11,601 bases of DNA from contig JANNLO010000174.1 of assembly GCA_031396835.1 (NCBI GenBank), positions 1 to 11,601 of the forward strand, read 5' to 3'. Under the pieces are notes generated by a model. The model ran no database searches and had not been told where the DNA came from. It saw only the letters and a list, made by a program, of their open reading frames with translations. The position numbers and the translations under genes were made by a program. Below, piece by piece: positions 1 to 7,790 of the stretch (its first letter is position 1; the number at the start of each line of letters is the position of its first letter). The stretch is from Snowella sp031396835 (GTDB lineage Bacteria > Cyanobacteriota > Cyanobacteriia > Cyanobacteriales > Microcystaceae).

Positions 1-109
1 GAAGCTAATAATATTCAAGAAACGAATAATACTCAAGCAAAGGCTACAGACTTGAATACTAAGTTCAGTCAACAGCTACAGGCAGGACAACAGTTTATTC
101 ATTTGGGAA
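1..109 (+). repeat. Left arm of a 109-bp inverted repeat (copy of PPC-gene sequence)
   Basis: Position i pairs with position 468-i from 1 to 109; the only mismatch is 102/366, and pairing is lost at 110/358. The arm touches the window edge, so it may continue to the left. Read on the plus strand in frame 1 it encodes part of the same PPC protein that the minus-strand gene encodes at 359-467 (EANNIQETNNTQAKATD and so on), so it is a sense-oriented gene fragment facing its parent. The frame stays open to a TGA at 247-249, but beyond 109 it reads antisense to the parent gene and is not a credible protein. It is either a real inverted duplication or a fold-back artefact. Confidence 0.95.
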
Positions 110-3100
110 CCCGTCCCTTTAAGTTGACACCAATGCCTGCGGCTAACCCTTTTAAGTCAACGGTGTGGCTGTTTGCAATTCCCGTAGAGGATTTCAGTAA
201 TTGTCCCGCACTATTACGGAGTTCCAAGTCTAAATCTCCCGCCGTATGATTAAAGGCAATAGACGCATAATCACCCAATTGTCCCGCCGTTGCGAGAGTG
301 AATTTAAACCAGTCCACATCAGCCGCAGTGTGAATCGAGAGGGGTTTTTCTGCATCTATTCCCAATTGAATAAACTGTTGTCCTGCCTGTAGCTGTTGAC
401 TGAACTTAGTATTCAAGTCTGTAGCCTTTGCTTGAGTATTATTCGTTTCTTGAATATTATTAGCTTCTAACCAATCTCCCGTATTAGAAATAGGCGCATT
501 GACCGTCAAGCTGTAGTTAGGATTAGTAGCATTGTTATAGCCAAAAACCTTGACATAATAATCTCCCGATAAACCTGCTAAAGAGATTTCTTCAGTATTG
601 CCTACTCCCTTAGATTCCTGAAGTTTAGTCGTGCCAGTGCTGTTATAAAGTTCTAAGTCAATATCTCCCTGGGAATGATCAAAACTAATGCTAACAAAAT
701 CATTGTTAGTTACTCCACTAGGTAAAGTGATTTTAAACCAATCTTGATCATCAATAGATAAACTATCCCAACTTTGCAGATTAGTATTACGTTTTAAAAT
801 TGTCGCCTTCTCTTTGCTATCATTGTCCTCAAAGCGATCGCTGCCTGGTGTATTAATTAATAAGGAATAATTCGGATTAGTCTTACCCGAAAAACCAACA
901 ACGTTTGCGTAATAAATGCCAGCAGTCAGATCGTCTAAACTAATGGACTCAATATCCCGAAAACCTTTAGCAGATTCAATGAGCGTACCAGAAGCATTAT
1001 AAAGCTCTAAATCTAAATCCCCTTGATAGGTATCAAAGGCAATAGCAACATAATCTCCTGATGTACCGTCTGCCTTTAGGTCAAACTTAAACCAGTCTTT
1101 ATCATTTGCGCCGATCGAGAGATTCTCCCAAGAGTTAAACCCAACTCCTTGTATCCAATCAAGACCGTTAAGATTCGTAGCTGTTAGTTGAGTATTGTTA
1201 GCTTCAAACCGATCAGCAACGATACTAGAAGCTGTGCCAGGAGCATTAATCGTCAAATTATAATCATTAACACTGCCACTATAGCCATAGACTTGTAGAT
1301 AATAAGTCCCTGCGGTAAGACTTGCTAAAGAAATAGTTTCACTGTTACTAATTCCACTAGAAAAGTCAATCAGTTGATTACTCGCGTTGTAAAGAGAAAT
1401 ATCTAAATCACCCGAATCATCAAAATCAATCCCAATATAGTTCTGATCGGTTGTTGTCCCTGTGATCGTGAACCTGAACCAATCCTCGTCTGTACCCGTA
1501 TGGATAGATAAATTTTCCCAGGATTTAAAGCCTCCTGTAAAAGATTCGTTAGCGATTGTTCCTAAGTCTTTTGCAAGCCCAAAAGTGTTATTCGATTCAA
1601 GGCGATCGCCAGTTGGCGCAGTCGGTAAAATAAAAAATAAAGAATAATTAGGATTCGTACTTTGGTTAACACTGCCCGTCACAAGATTATAGTTTCCTGC
1701 ACTAAAACCTTCGAGAGGAATCAAAGCATAGTCAACACTAGAGGTTCCGTAAGCAGAATATAAAAGGCTTGTACCTGTGGCATCCCACAACTCCAGATCA
1801 ACAAGGCCTTGAGTCGAATCAAATGTCACGAAAACGAAGCTGTCACTAGCTCCTAGGACAGAGAGATTAAATTTAAAAATATCTACATCAGAAGCATTGT
1901 GAAGCGATAAATTGGTTAAGTATTGAATGTCGTACCCATTGCTACTAATTGTTTGTACAATTCCTGGGGTGGTTAAATTAGTGGCGGTGGAGAAACTATT
2001 ATTAACTTCGTAGGCATCTTGGGAAATACTGGGCGCAGTAACTGTAAAAGTTTTGGTATAACTATTATTCGTTTCGATACTTTCCGTAACTTGATTGAGA
2101 TAATCAATTTCTAGTTCTAAGGTGTGAGTACCCGCCGTTTGAGGATTAATTAGAACATCTTGAACGACCCTGTAAGCACTAGGGTTTACTGGCACACTAC
2201 TTGTCCAATTATCATTCCAAGTTTGGATAACCGTACCATCTAGTAAGAGGCGAATTGCGACGGTACTCGTTAAGGAAGCACTTCCCTGATTCAGATAACT
2301 CCAATCGATATAAAGTTGATCGGCGGTAGTAATTTGACTAGCATTAGTTGTTGTTCCCGTAATCGTAGAAATTACGAGCTTATCACTCCAACCAGTAGGC
2401 TGATAGGGAGTTAAATCAGGCTGAAGATTTGGTGGAGTATCAGGAGCAGCGATCGTTAAACTATAAGGTGTACCGCCGACAAGTGGTAAGTCATTCGCTC
2501 CAAACGAAAAATCGTACACTTGAATGGTATAAATCCCTGCTGTTAGTCCACTGAGAGATAAAGACTCATAATTGTAACTGGAGCTATAGTCATCTGAACT
2601 TCCAAGAGAGTTTCCATATTGGTCATACAATTTCAAAACCAAATCTATGCTAGTCGAGTCAGACGAAACACTGACATAATTAGTAGATCCACCTGTTGCT
2701 GAAATTTGAAACGTCCAGTTGTCGTAATAACCTTCTGCATCGGATAAAGAATCGTTCCAAGAGAGACTGCCCTCAACTACCCCAAGATTGTAATTAGACT
2801 CTTCAACTTGAAGTGTCTGTCCATCAATTGTAATTAAAGCAGTATCATTTTCCGCCCTCAGCCTTTGCAATTTTCCACTGCTAATCTCAACACCCCGCAC
2901 CAAATCCGAAAATAATTCCCCCTCATCCCCAGCCGTATCCGTATTATTCACCTTCGCATCCACAAAATGCCCAAACTCTTCTAAAATCAAAGCTTCCAAA
3001 GATTGCTGATTCGCTGACACTAAAAACTGCTCTGATAAATAAATTTTATTCGTGCTGATAGCATAAGCACCATTCGCCCTACCTAAAACATCACTACCGA

Positions 3101-3314
3101 CTACCTCAATAATAGGAAACAGACTAAAATTTCCACTTTGCCATTGAGAACGAAGCGTTGCCGCCGTCGCAAAATCATAACTTGACCCAAAAGCCGTATC
3201 AAACAAACTCCAGAAATTGCTCAAATTAGCAAAACTTGTGAGTTGGGCATAAACAGACGCGAGACTCGAAACAGAAAAAATAGACATGAAAGTATCCGAA
3301 AAACAATATTTCAT
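99..3314 (-). CDS. Large PPC/CARDB repeat protein with zincin-like N-terminus; abnormal C-terminal end
   Basis: I read this as a cell-surface or exported repeat protein of 1071 residues; substrate and partners are unknown. Domains in order: residues about 24-170 are a cyanobacterial N-terminal region (SNFWSLFDTAFGSSYDFA, then LEEFGHFVDA at 111-120 and AGDEGELFS near 128-136) that resembles a metallopeptidase fold but has EEFGH instead of HExxH. PPC domain 1 is about 178-290, a CARDB-like domain about 297-428, and five PPC units start near 433, 570, 701, 826 and 947 with the recurring pattern DRxExNN...DWFKF...GDLDLELYN...GLTAGxYY...NPNYSLTI. The last unit stops after GLAAGI (near 134). It is followed by about ten unrelated residues and a TGA at 99-101 that lies inside the inverted repeat, so the native C-terminus is missing. 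The start is uncertain: ATG at 3314 has no clear ribosome site, while ATG at 3287 (residue 10, MSIFSV) has GGA seven bases upstream and fits the family better. There is no classical signal peptide. The protein family is clear; its function is not. Confidence 0.85.
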   Translation of the reverse strand: MKYCFSDTFMSIFSVSSLASVYAQLTSFANLSNFWSLFDTAFGSSYDFATAATLRSQWQSGNFSLFPIIEVVGSDVLGRANGAYAISTNKIYLSEQFLVSANQQSLEALILEEFGHFVDAKVNNTDTAGDEGELFSDLVRGVEISSGKLQRLRAENDTALITIDGQTLQVEESNYNLGVVEGSLSWNDSLSDAEGYYDNWTFQISATGGSTNYVSVSSDSTSIDLVLKLYDQYGNSLGSSDDYSSSYNYESLSLSGLTAGIYTIQVYDFSFGANDLPLVGGTPYSLTIAAPDTPPNLQPDLTPYQPTGWSDKLVISTITGTTTNASQITTADQLYIDWSYLNQGSASLTSTVAIRLLLDGTVIQTWNDNWTSSVPVNPSAYRVVQDVLINPQTAGTHTLELEIDYLNQVTESIETNNSYTKTFTVTAPSISQDAYEVNNSFSTATNLTTPGIVQTISSNGYDIQYLTNLSLHNASDVDIFKFNLSVLGASDSFVFVTFDSTQGLVDLELWDATGTSLLYSAYGTSSVDYALIPLEGFSAGNYNLVTGSVNQSTNPNYSLFFILPTAPTGDRLESNNTFGLAKDLGTIANESFTGGFKSWENLSIHTGTDEDWFRFTITGTTTDQNYIGIDFDDSGDLDISLYNASNQLIDFSSGISNSETISLASLTAGTYYLQVYGYSGSVNDYNLTINAPGTASSIVADRFEANNTQLTATNLNGLDWIQGVGFNSWENLSIGANDKDWFKFDLKADGTSGDYVAIAFDTYQGDLDLELYNASGTLIESAKGFRDIESISLDDLTAGIYYANVVGFSGKTNPNYSLLINTPGSDRFEDNDSKEKATILKRNTNLQSWDSLSIDDQDWFKITLPSGVTNNDFVSISFDHSQGDIDLELYNSTGTTKLQESKGVGNTEEISLAGLSGDYYVKVFGYNNATNPNYSLTVNAPISNTGDWLEANNIQETNNTQAKATDLNTKFSQQLQAGQQFIQLGIDAEKPLSIHTAADVDWFKFTLATAGQLGDYASIAFNHTAGDLDLELRNSAGQLLKSSTGIANSHTVDLKGLAAGIGVNLKGRVPK
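359..467 (-). repeat. Right arm of the 109-bp inverted repeat, inside the PPC gene
   Basis: This is the parental copy, in frame within the minus-strand PPC protein (roughly residues 950-985), covering the linker and start of the last PPC domain. The reverse complement equals 1-109 at 108 of 109 positions. The two arms are separated by 249 bp (110-358), which carries most of the last PPC domain plus a short unrelated stretch at the junction. Such a structure could fold into a long hairpin or be a substrate for inversion. Confidence 0.95.
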
Positions 3315-3813
3315 AATGCTATCACACTAATATTTTTTTATAAACGTAAAAATACCGAGAAAAAAGTAAAGATTTGCGATCGCCTAAGAAAAAACAAAAA
3401 TAAAAACGCGATCACTGGTGAATAGTTATCGAAATTTCTAATTATTCTGATTAGTCACAAACAGATTCACTAATGCAAAACGCCCAAACCATAAAATAGA
3501 CATTGGCACATCAAAAACTTGTACCAGAGTGAGCCTGGTGTAAATATTCCCTGACTCTATTCCCAAGACACTTATAATAAGAATTGGGACATAAATTTGA
3601 TAATAATTGTTAATAAATTTGTAATTGACATTAAGCACCTATCTTTGACTTTCTAAAAACTTTATTATTTATTAAAGTAAACTAATTTACAAGTTAGTAA
3701 TATCTATGATAAAAAATATTTTTATTTTATTAATCTTGTGAGTTAAAGTGATATAATTGATATTTAATCTCCCATAATTTGCATTCTTTATAAACTAGAA
3801 AAAGGAAAAAATA
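3315..3813. other. AT-rich intergenic region between divergent genes
   Basis: This 499-bp stretch separates the leftward PPC gene from the rightward SPFH gene, so it should carry promoters in both directions. It holds a HIP1 octamer at 3376-3383 and a nested inverted repeat at 3561-3589 (TCCCAA...TTGGGA enclosing CTTAT-A-ATAAG). There is a small AT-rich dyad at 3681-3698 and a good extended -10 site at 3749-3757. A 66-codon minus-strand frame at 3438-3638 starts with GTG, lacks a convincing ribosome site and resembles nothing I recognise, so I do not call it a gene. No RNA gene was recognised. Confidence 0.6.
3749..3757 (+). promoter_or_regulatory. Candidate extended -10 promoter for the SPFH gene
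   Basis: TG-A-TATAAT is a perfect extended -10 element. It would start transcription near 3764 and leave a leader of about 50 nt before the ATG at 3814. The -35 region is poor (TTAATC at 3730-3735, 16-bp spacer), which is tolerable for an extended -10 promoter. In such AT-rich DNA a chance match is possible. Confidence 0.4.
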
Positions 3814-4659
3814 ATGAAATCAAACTCATTGGAAAATTGGCAACCCATTATCGGCGGCATTTTAGCTGCGTTGTTAGTATTAATTAGTTTTAATGCGTTT
3901 ATTATTATTAATCCAGGTCAAGCTGGAGTTTTAAGTGTATTAGGAAAAGCACAAGACGGAACTTTGTTGGAAGGATTGCATTATAAACCGCCCTTTGTTT
4001 CTAATGTTGATATGTATGACTTGACGGTGCAAAAATTTGAAGTTCCTGCCCAAAGTTCAACTAAAGATTTACAAAATTTAAGTGCAAGTTTTGCGATTAA
4101 TTTTCGTTTAGATCCGATGCAAGTTGTAGAAATCAGAAGAAAGCAAGGATCATTGCAAAATATTGTTTCCAAAATTATTGCGCCCCAAACCCAAGAATCC
4201 TTTAAAATTGCAGCGGCCAGACGCACGGTAGAAGAAGCGATTACTCGACGCAGTGAACTAAAAGAAGATTTTGATAATGCTCTAAGTTCTCGTTTGGCTA
4301 AATATGGCATTATTATTTTGGATACCAGTGTGGTTGATTTGGCTTTTTCGCCTGAATTTGCCCGCGCGGTTGAAGAAAAACAAATTGCTGAACAACGTGC
4401 CCAACGCGGAGTTTATATTGCCCAAGAAGCAGAACAACAAGCTCAAGCAGATATTAACCGAGCCAAAGGAAGAGCCGAAGCCCAACGTTTATTGGCAGAA
4501 ACACTCAAAGCCCAAGGAGGAGAATTAGTTTTACAAAAAGAAGCGATCGAAGCTTGGCGGGAAGGAGGTGCTCAAATGCCGAAAGTTTTGGTGATGGGCG
4601 ATGCTAAAAAAGGGGCTGTACCTTTTATGTTTAATTTGGGAGAATTTGCGAGTCAGTAA
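3814..4659 (+). CDS. Prohibitin-like SPFH/band 7 membrane protein
   Basis: This is a 281-residue SPFH (stomatin/prohibitin/flotillin) protein, close in length and character to cyanobacterial prohibitin homologues such as Synechocystis Slr1106. Residues 12-32 form one hydrophobic N-terminal membrane anchor (IIGGILAALLVLISFNAFII). The band 7 domain follows at about 33-200 (NPGQAGVLSVLGKAQDG, LLEGLHYKPPF, SASFAINFRLDP). After it comes an Ala/Glu/Gln-rich coiled coil at about 183-235 containing the prohibitin-type segment EKQIAEQRAQRGVYIAQEAE. Family members form large ring or cage oligomers in membranes and in several bacteria bind FtsH-type proteases or organise membrane domains; that role here is inferred. 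AAAGGA at 3801-3806 lies seven bases before the ATG and supports this start. It is the first of a rightward run of genes and ends 72 bp before the next one. Confidence 0.93.
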   Translation: MKSNSLENWQPIIGGILAALLVLISFNAFIIINPGQAGVLSVLGKAQDGTLLEGLHYKPPFVSNVDMYDLTVQKFEVPAQSSTKDLQNLSASFAINFRLDPMQVVEIRRKQGSLQNIVSKIIAPQTQESFKIAAARRTVEEAITRRSELKEDFDNALSSRLAKYGIIILDTSVVDLAFSPEFARAVEEKQIAEQRAQRGVYIAQEAEQQAQADINRAKGRAEAQRLLAETLKAQGGELVLQKEAIEAWREGGAQMPKVLVMGDAKKGAVPFMFNLGEFASQ

Positions 4660-4731
4660 TTTTTCAGAAATTAAGCTCTTTGAATTTCGTTAATAAAAAT
4701 TTTAAAATCATTTCTAGGTTGAAGGATTTTC

Positions 4732-5226
4732 ATGGACATTTATTTTATTCGTCATGGCATTGCGGTTGATAAAACTGAAGATGACGATGATAGCGATCGC
4801 CCGTTGACGGCTAAAGGTCGAGAAAAGACCATTCGAGTGGCCCAAAAACTCAGAGCGATCGGCGTAAAATTTGATCTGATTCTCACCAGTCCTTTAGTAC
4901 GCGCCAAACAAACGGCTCAAATTTTGTTGGAAGTGGGTTTGAGTCCTCTGGTTGAAGAATTAATTTCCTTGTCTCCAGGCGGAGATCTTCAAGAATTTGT
5001 TCAGGAATGGGAACTTTCTCGTTATAGCCAAATGGGTACTGCGATCGCGTTAGTCGGTCATGAACCTGATTTAACAGCTTGGGCAGAACAATTCCTTTGG
5101 GGAAATAATCAAGAAAAATTTATCCTAAAAAAAGCAGGGATTATTGGCTTATCAGTTCCTATTTTTGGTTCTCCATTGGGACAAAGCCAATTATTTCTCT
5201 TGACATCTCCTAAATATTTCGATTAG
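4732..5226 (+). CDS. sixA: SixA-type phosphohistidine phosphatase (histidine phosphatase superfamily)
   Basis: This 164-residue protein has the full histidine-phosphatase signature. RHG is at residues 7-9, with H8 as the predicted phosphate-accepting nucleophile. TSPLVRAKQTA follows with phosphate-binding R57, and VGHEPDL carries the second catalytic histidine, H110. The short length and the DRPLTAKGR segment at 22-30 match the compact SixA branch rather than phosphoglycerate mutases. In E. coli SixA removes phosphate from phosphohistidine proteins, with the nitrogen phosphotransferase system as its best supported target. The cyanobacterial substrate is not deducible from sequence. There is no signal peptide, so it is cytosolic. 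GAAGGA at 4721-4726 sits five bases before the ATG. The acidic run EDDDDSD at residues 16-22 is a local oddity in the loop after the RHG motif. Confidence 0.9.
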   Translation: MDIYFIRHGIAVDKTEDDDDSDRPLTAKGREKTIRVAQKLRAIGVKFDLILTSPLVRAKQTAQILLEVGLSPLVEELISLSPGGDLQEFVQEWELSRYSQMGTAIALVGHEPDLTAWAEQFLWGNNQEKFILKKAGIIGLSVPIFGSPLGQSQLFLLTSPKYFD

Positions 5227-5337
5227 ATTAATCAGCATTTCTTAACACATTACTCCAATCTCATGATTTCTGCAGACTAATTTTAAGATAAAGTAACGAG
5301 AGCTTCTGTGCGATCGCGCCCCACAAAGATAGTTTCT

Positions 5338-6519
5338 ATGGTGACAAAAATGGATGACTTTAAAGATGGTTTGGCTGGTGTTCCGGCTGCAAAATCTCGT
5401 GTAAGTTATGTTGATGGAGAAAAAGGAATTTTAGAATATCGTGGCATTTCTATTGAAGAATTAGCCCAAAAAAGTAGCTTTATCGAAACAGCTTATTTAT
5501 TGATCTGGGGAAAACTGCCGACCAGCGAAGAACTTGATGAATTTGAAGAAGAAATTCGCTACCATCGCCGCATCAAATATCACATTAGGGACATGATGAA
5601 ATGTTTTCCTGGATCTGGCCATCCCATGGATGCGTTGCAAACTTCGGCCGCTGCTTTGGGGCTATTTTATGCGCGTCGTGCTTTAGATGATCCTTTTTAT
5701 ATTCGAGCAGCAGTGGTGCGTCTATTAGCAAAAATTCCCACAATGGTAGCCGCTTTTCACCTCATTCGTAAAGGAAATGATCCGATCCAACCGAATGATG
5801 ATTTGGATTACGCGACTAATTTTCTTTATATGCTGACCGAACGCAAGCCCGATCCCCTCGCCGCTCAAATTTTAGATATTTGTTATACTCTCCACGCCGA
5901 ACACACGATGAATGCCTCGACTTTTTCAGCTAGAGTTACAGCTTCAACTTTGACTGATCCCTATGCCGTTGTTGCTTCGGCCGTTGGCACCCTGGCTGGC
6001 CCTTTGCATGGAGGCGCGAATGAAGAAGTGCTGATTATGTTAGAAGAAATTGGCTCGGTAGAAAACGTCCGTCCTTATGTGGAAAAAAGCTTAGCAAATA
6101 AACAAAAAATTATGGGTTTTGGGCATCGCGTTTATAAAGTTAAAGATCCCCGTGCCACCATTTTGCAAAGTTTGGCTGAACAATTATTTGAAAAAATGGG
6201 TCATGACGAATACTACGAAATTGCGGTCGAATTAGAAAAAGTCGTAGAAGAATATGTGGGTAAAGAAAAAGGAATTTATGCAAATGTAGATTTCTATTCT
6301 GGTTTGCTTTACCGTAAATTAGGCATTCCCACAGACCTTTTTACTCCCATTTTTGCGATCGCCCGTGTTGCAGGTTGGTTAGCCCATTGGAAAGAGCAAT
6401 TAGCCGTTAATAAAATCTATCGTCCAACGCAAATTTATATTGGAGAACATGACTTGGCTTATACTCCGATTGAGGAAAGAGTCGTGAAAATCAATTCTCA
6501 AGAAATGGGTATTCTTTGA
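5338..6519 (+). CDS. gltA: Citrate synthase (type I fold)
   Basis: It condenses oxaloacetate and acetyl-CoA to citrate, the entry step of the oxidative TCA branch that supplies 2-oxoglutarate for ammonium assimilation. From the ATG at 5338 the protein has 393 residues, typical of the shorter bacterial citrate synthases. Catalytic residues are visible: H224 in GPLHGGANE, H263 in MGFGHRVYK and D318 in NVDFYSG. The substrate-binding HAEHTMNAST segment lies around 186-195, and the N-terminal block YVDGEKGILEYRGISIEELA is characteristic. The frame can be opened at a GTG at 5308, but that start overlaps a HIP1 octamer (GCGATCGC, 5309-5316) and adds ten residues unlike the family. ATG at 5338 or 5350 is more plausible, and neither has a strong ribosome site. 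It lies 107 bp upstream of the aspartate aminotransferase gene; from memory the two are also neighbours in Synechocystis 6803. Confidence 0.95.
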   Translation: MVTKMDDFKDGLAGVPAAKSRVSYVDGEKGILEYRGISIEELAQKSSFIETAYLLIWGKLPTSEELDEFEEEIRYHRRIKYHIRDMMKCFPGSGHPMDALQTSAAALGLFYARRALDDPFYIRAAVVRLLAKIPTMVAAFHLIRKGNDPIQPNDDLDYATNFLYMLTERKPDPLAAQILDICYTLHAEHTMNASTFSARVTASTLTDPYAVVASAVGTLAGPLHGGANEEVLIMLEEIGSVENVRPYVEKSLANKQKIMGFGHRVYKVKDPRATILQSLAEQLFEKMGHDEYYEIAVELEKVVEEYVGKEKGIYANVDFYSGLLYRKLGIPTDLFTPIFAIARVAGWLAHWKEQLAVNKIYRPTQIYIGEHDLAYTPIEERVVKINSQEMGIL

Positions 6520-6626
6520 GTATTTAAAAGTTAAGTTAAGATCTGAAAATTTCGCTTTGGCTCATCGTGAACAATTCGTGGGCAACTTTTAATTAAAACT
6601 ACAAAACAGACTTTAGGATAGTTACG

Positions 6627-7790
6627 ATGAAACTGACCCAGCGCGTAAGCCACGTTCCGCCTTCTATTACCTTAGAAATCACTGCTAAAGCGAAAAAAAT
6701 GCGGGAAGAAGGGATTGATATCTGTAGTTTTACGGCGGGAGAACCAGATTTTGATACACCAGACCATATTAAGGCAGCAGCAAAATTAGCTTTAGATCAA
6801 GGTAAAACTCGTTACGGCCCAGCAGCAGGAGAACAAGCACTCCGAGAGGCGATCGCGCACAAGCTCCAGAAATATAATCAATTAGATTATGGTGCCAAAA
6901 ATATCATCGTCACCAATGGAGGCAAACATTCTTTGTTCAACCTGATGTTGGCTTTGATTGAAACTGGAGATGAGGTCATTATTCCCGCGCCTTACTGGTT
7001 GAGCTATCCTGAAATGGTCAAACTTGCCGAAGGTACGCCCGTTATTGTCCACACTACCGAAGCCAGTGATTATAAAATTACACCCGATCAACTGCGTCAA
7101 GCCATAACCCCGCGTACCAAACTCTTTGTTCTCAATTCTCCTTCTAATCCTACGGGCAGCGTTTATACACCAGATGAAATTCGTGCGTTGGCCGAAGTTG
7201 TTGTTGAGCAAGATATTTTAGTCGTTTCTGATGAAATTTATGAAAGACTCCGCTACGATGGCACTGAACAGTTGAGTATTGGGGCAGTGAATGAAGAAAC
7301 CTTTAAACGCACGATTGTCAGCAATGGCTTTGCCAAAAGTTATTCCATGACAGGTTGGCGCGTTGGTTATTTAGCTGGGCCAGAAGAATTGATTAAAGCC
7401 ACGATTACCATTCAGGGTCACAGTACTTCTAATGTTTGTACGTTTGCTCAATACGGTGCGATCGCGGCTTTGGAATCTTCCCAGGAATGTGTTGAAACTA
7501 TGTTAAAAGCTTTCACCGAACGCAGAAAAGTTATCGTAGAAGGCATTCGCGCCATCCCCAAACTGAGTTGCCCGAATCCGATGGGTGCGTTTTATGTATT
7601 TGTTGATATCAGCCAAACGGGTCTAACTTCCTTGCAATTTTCCGATGCCATTTTAGAACAACAAGAAGTTGCCGTAATTCCAGGCATCGCCTTTGGGGCA
7701 GATCAGTGCATTCGACTTTCCTATGCCACAAATATGGAAACTATCAAAAAAGGATTAGACCGACTCGAAAAATTTGTTAATAATCTTTAA
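6627..7790 (+). CDS. aspC: Aspartate aminotransferase, class I PLP-dependent (type I-beta-like)
   Basis: This 387-residue PLP enzyme transfers an amino group between glutamate and oxaloacetate to give aspartate and 2-oxoglutarate. The motifs are complete: TAGEPDFDTP near 36-45, NSPSNPTG with N174, VVSDEIYERLRYDG with D202 and Y205, the PLP lysine K237 in SNGFAKSYSMTGWRVGY, R245, and the carboxylate-binding arginine R363 in CIRLSYAT. The sequence style is that of the Thermus and cyanobacterial branch rather than the E. coli AspC branch. In that branch several members also transaminate prephenate to arogenate, so a second role in Phe/Tyr synthesis is possible. TAGGA at 6614-6618 is eight bases before the ATG. 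Its downstream end has only weak dyads (ATCTT...AAGAT near 7794) and no convincing terminator. Confidence 0.94.
   Translation: MKLTQRVSHVPPSITLEITAKAKKMREEGIDICSFTAGEPDFDTPDHIKAAAKLALDQGKTRYGPAAGEQALREAIAHKLQKYNQLDYGAKNIIVTNGGKHSLFNLMLALIETGDEVIIPAPYWLSYPEMVKLAEGTPVIVHTTEASDYKITPDQLRQAITPRTKLFVLNSPSNPTGSVYTPDEIRALAEVVVEQDILVVSDEIYERLRYDGTEQLSIGAVNEETFKRTIVSNGFAKSYSMTGWRVGYLAGPEELIKATITIQGHSTSNVCTFAQYGAIAALESSQECVETMLKAFTERRKVIVEGIRAIPKLSCPNPMGAFYVFVDISQTGLTSLQFSDAILEQQEVAVIPGIAFGADQCIRLSYATNMETIKKGLDRLEKFVNNL

Noticed and set aside
52..249. 65-codon plus-strand frame at the left edge
   Set aside because: The first part is the inverted copy of PPC sequence and the rest is antisense to the PPC gene; it is a by-product of the rearrangement, not a gene.
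3438..3638. 66-codon minus-strand frame with hydrophobic stretches between the PPC and SPFH genes
   Set aside because: It starts with GTG, has no convincing ribosome site, lies in AT-rich DNA and matches no family I recognise. It could be a gene remnant but cannot be supported.
4304..4528. 74-codon plus-strand frame within the SPFH gene
   Set aside because: It is a different frame of a well-supported coding region, with Lys/Asn-rich low-complexity translation and no family resemblance.
5308..5337. GTG start giving citrate synthase ten extra residues
   Set aside because: The extension overlaps a HIP1 octamer, is unlike the family N-terminus and has a poor ribosome site; ATG at 5338 or 5350 fits better.
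6524..6592. TTAAAAGTT ... AACTTTTAA inverted repeat after citrate synthase
   Set aside because: The nine-base arms are AT-rich and separated by about 51 bases; they are too weak to call a terminator or operator.
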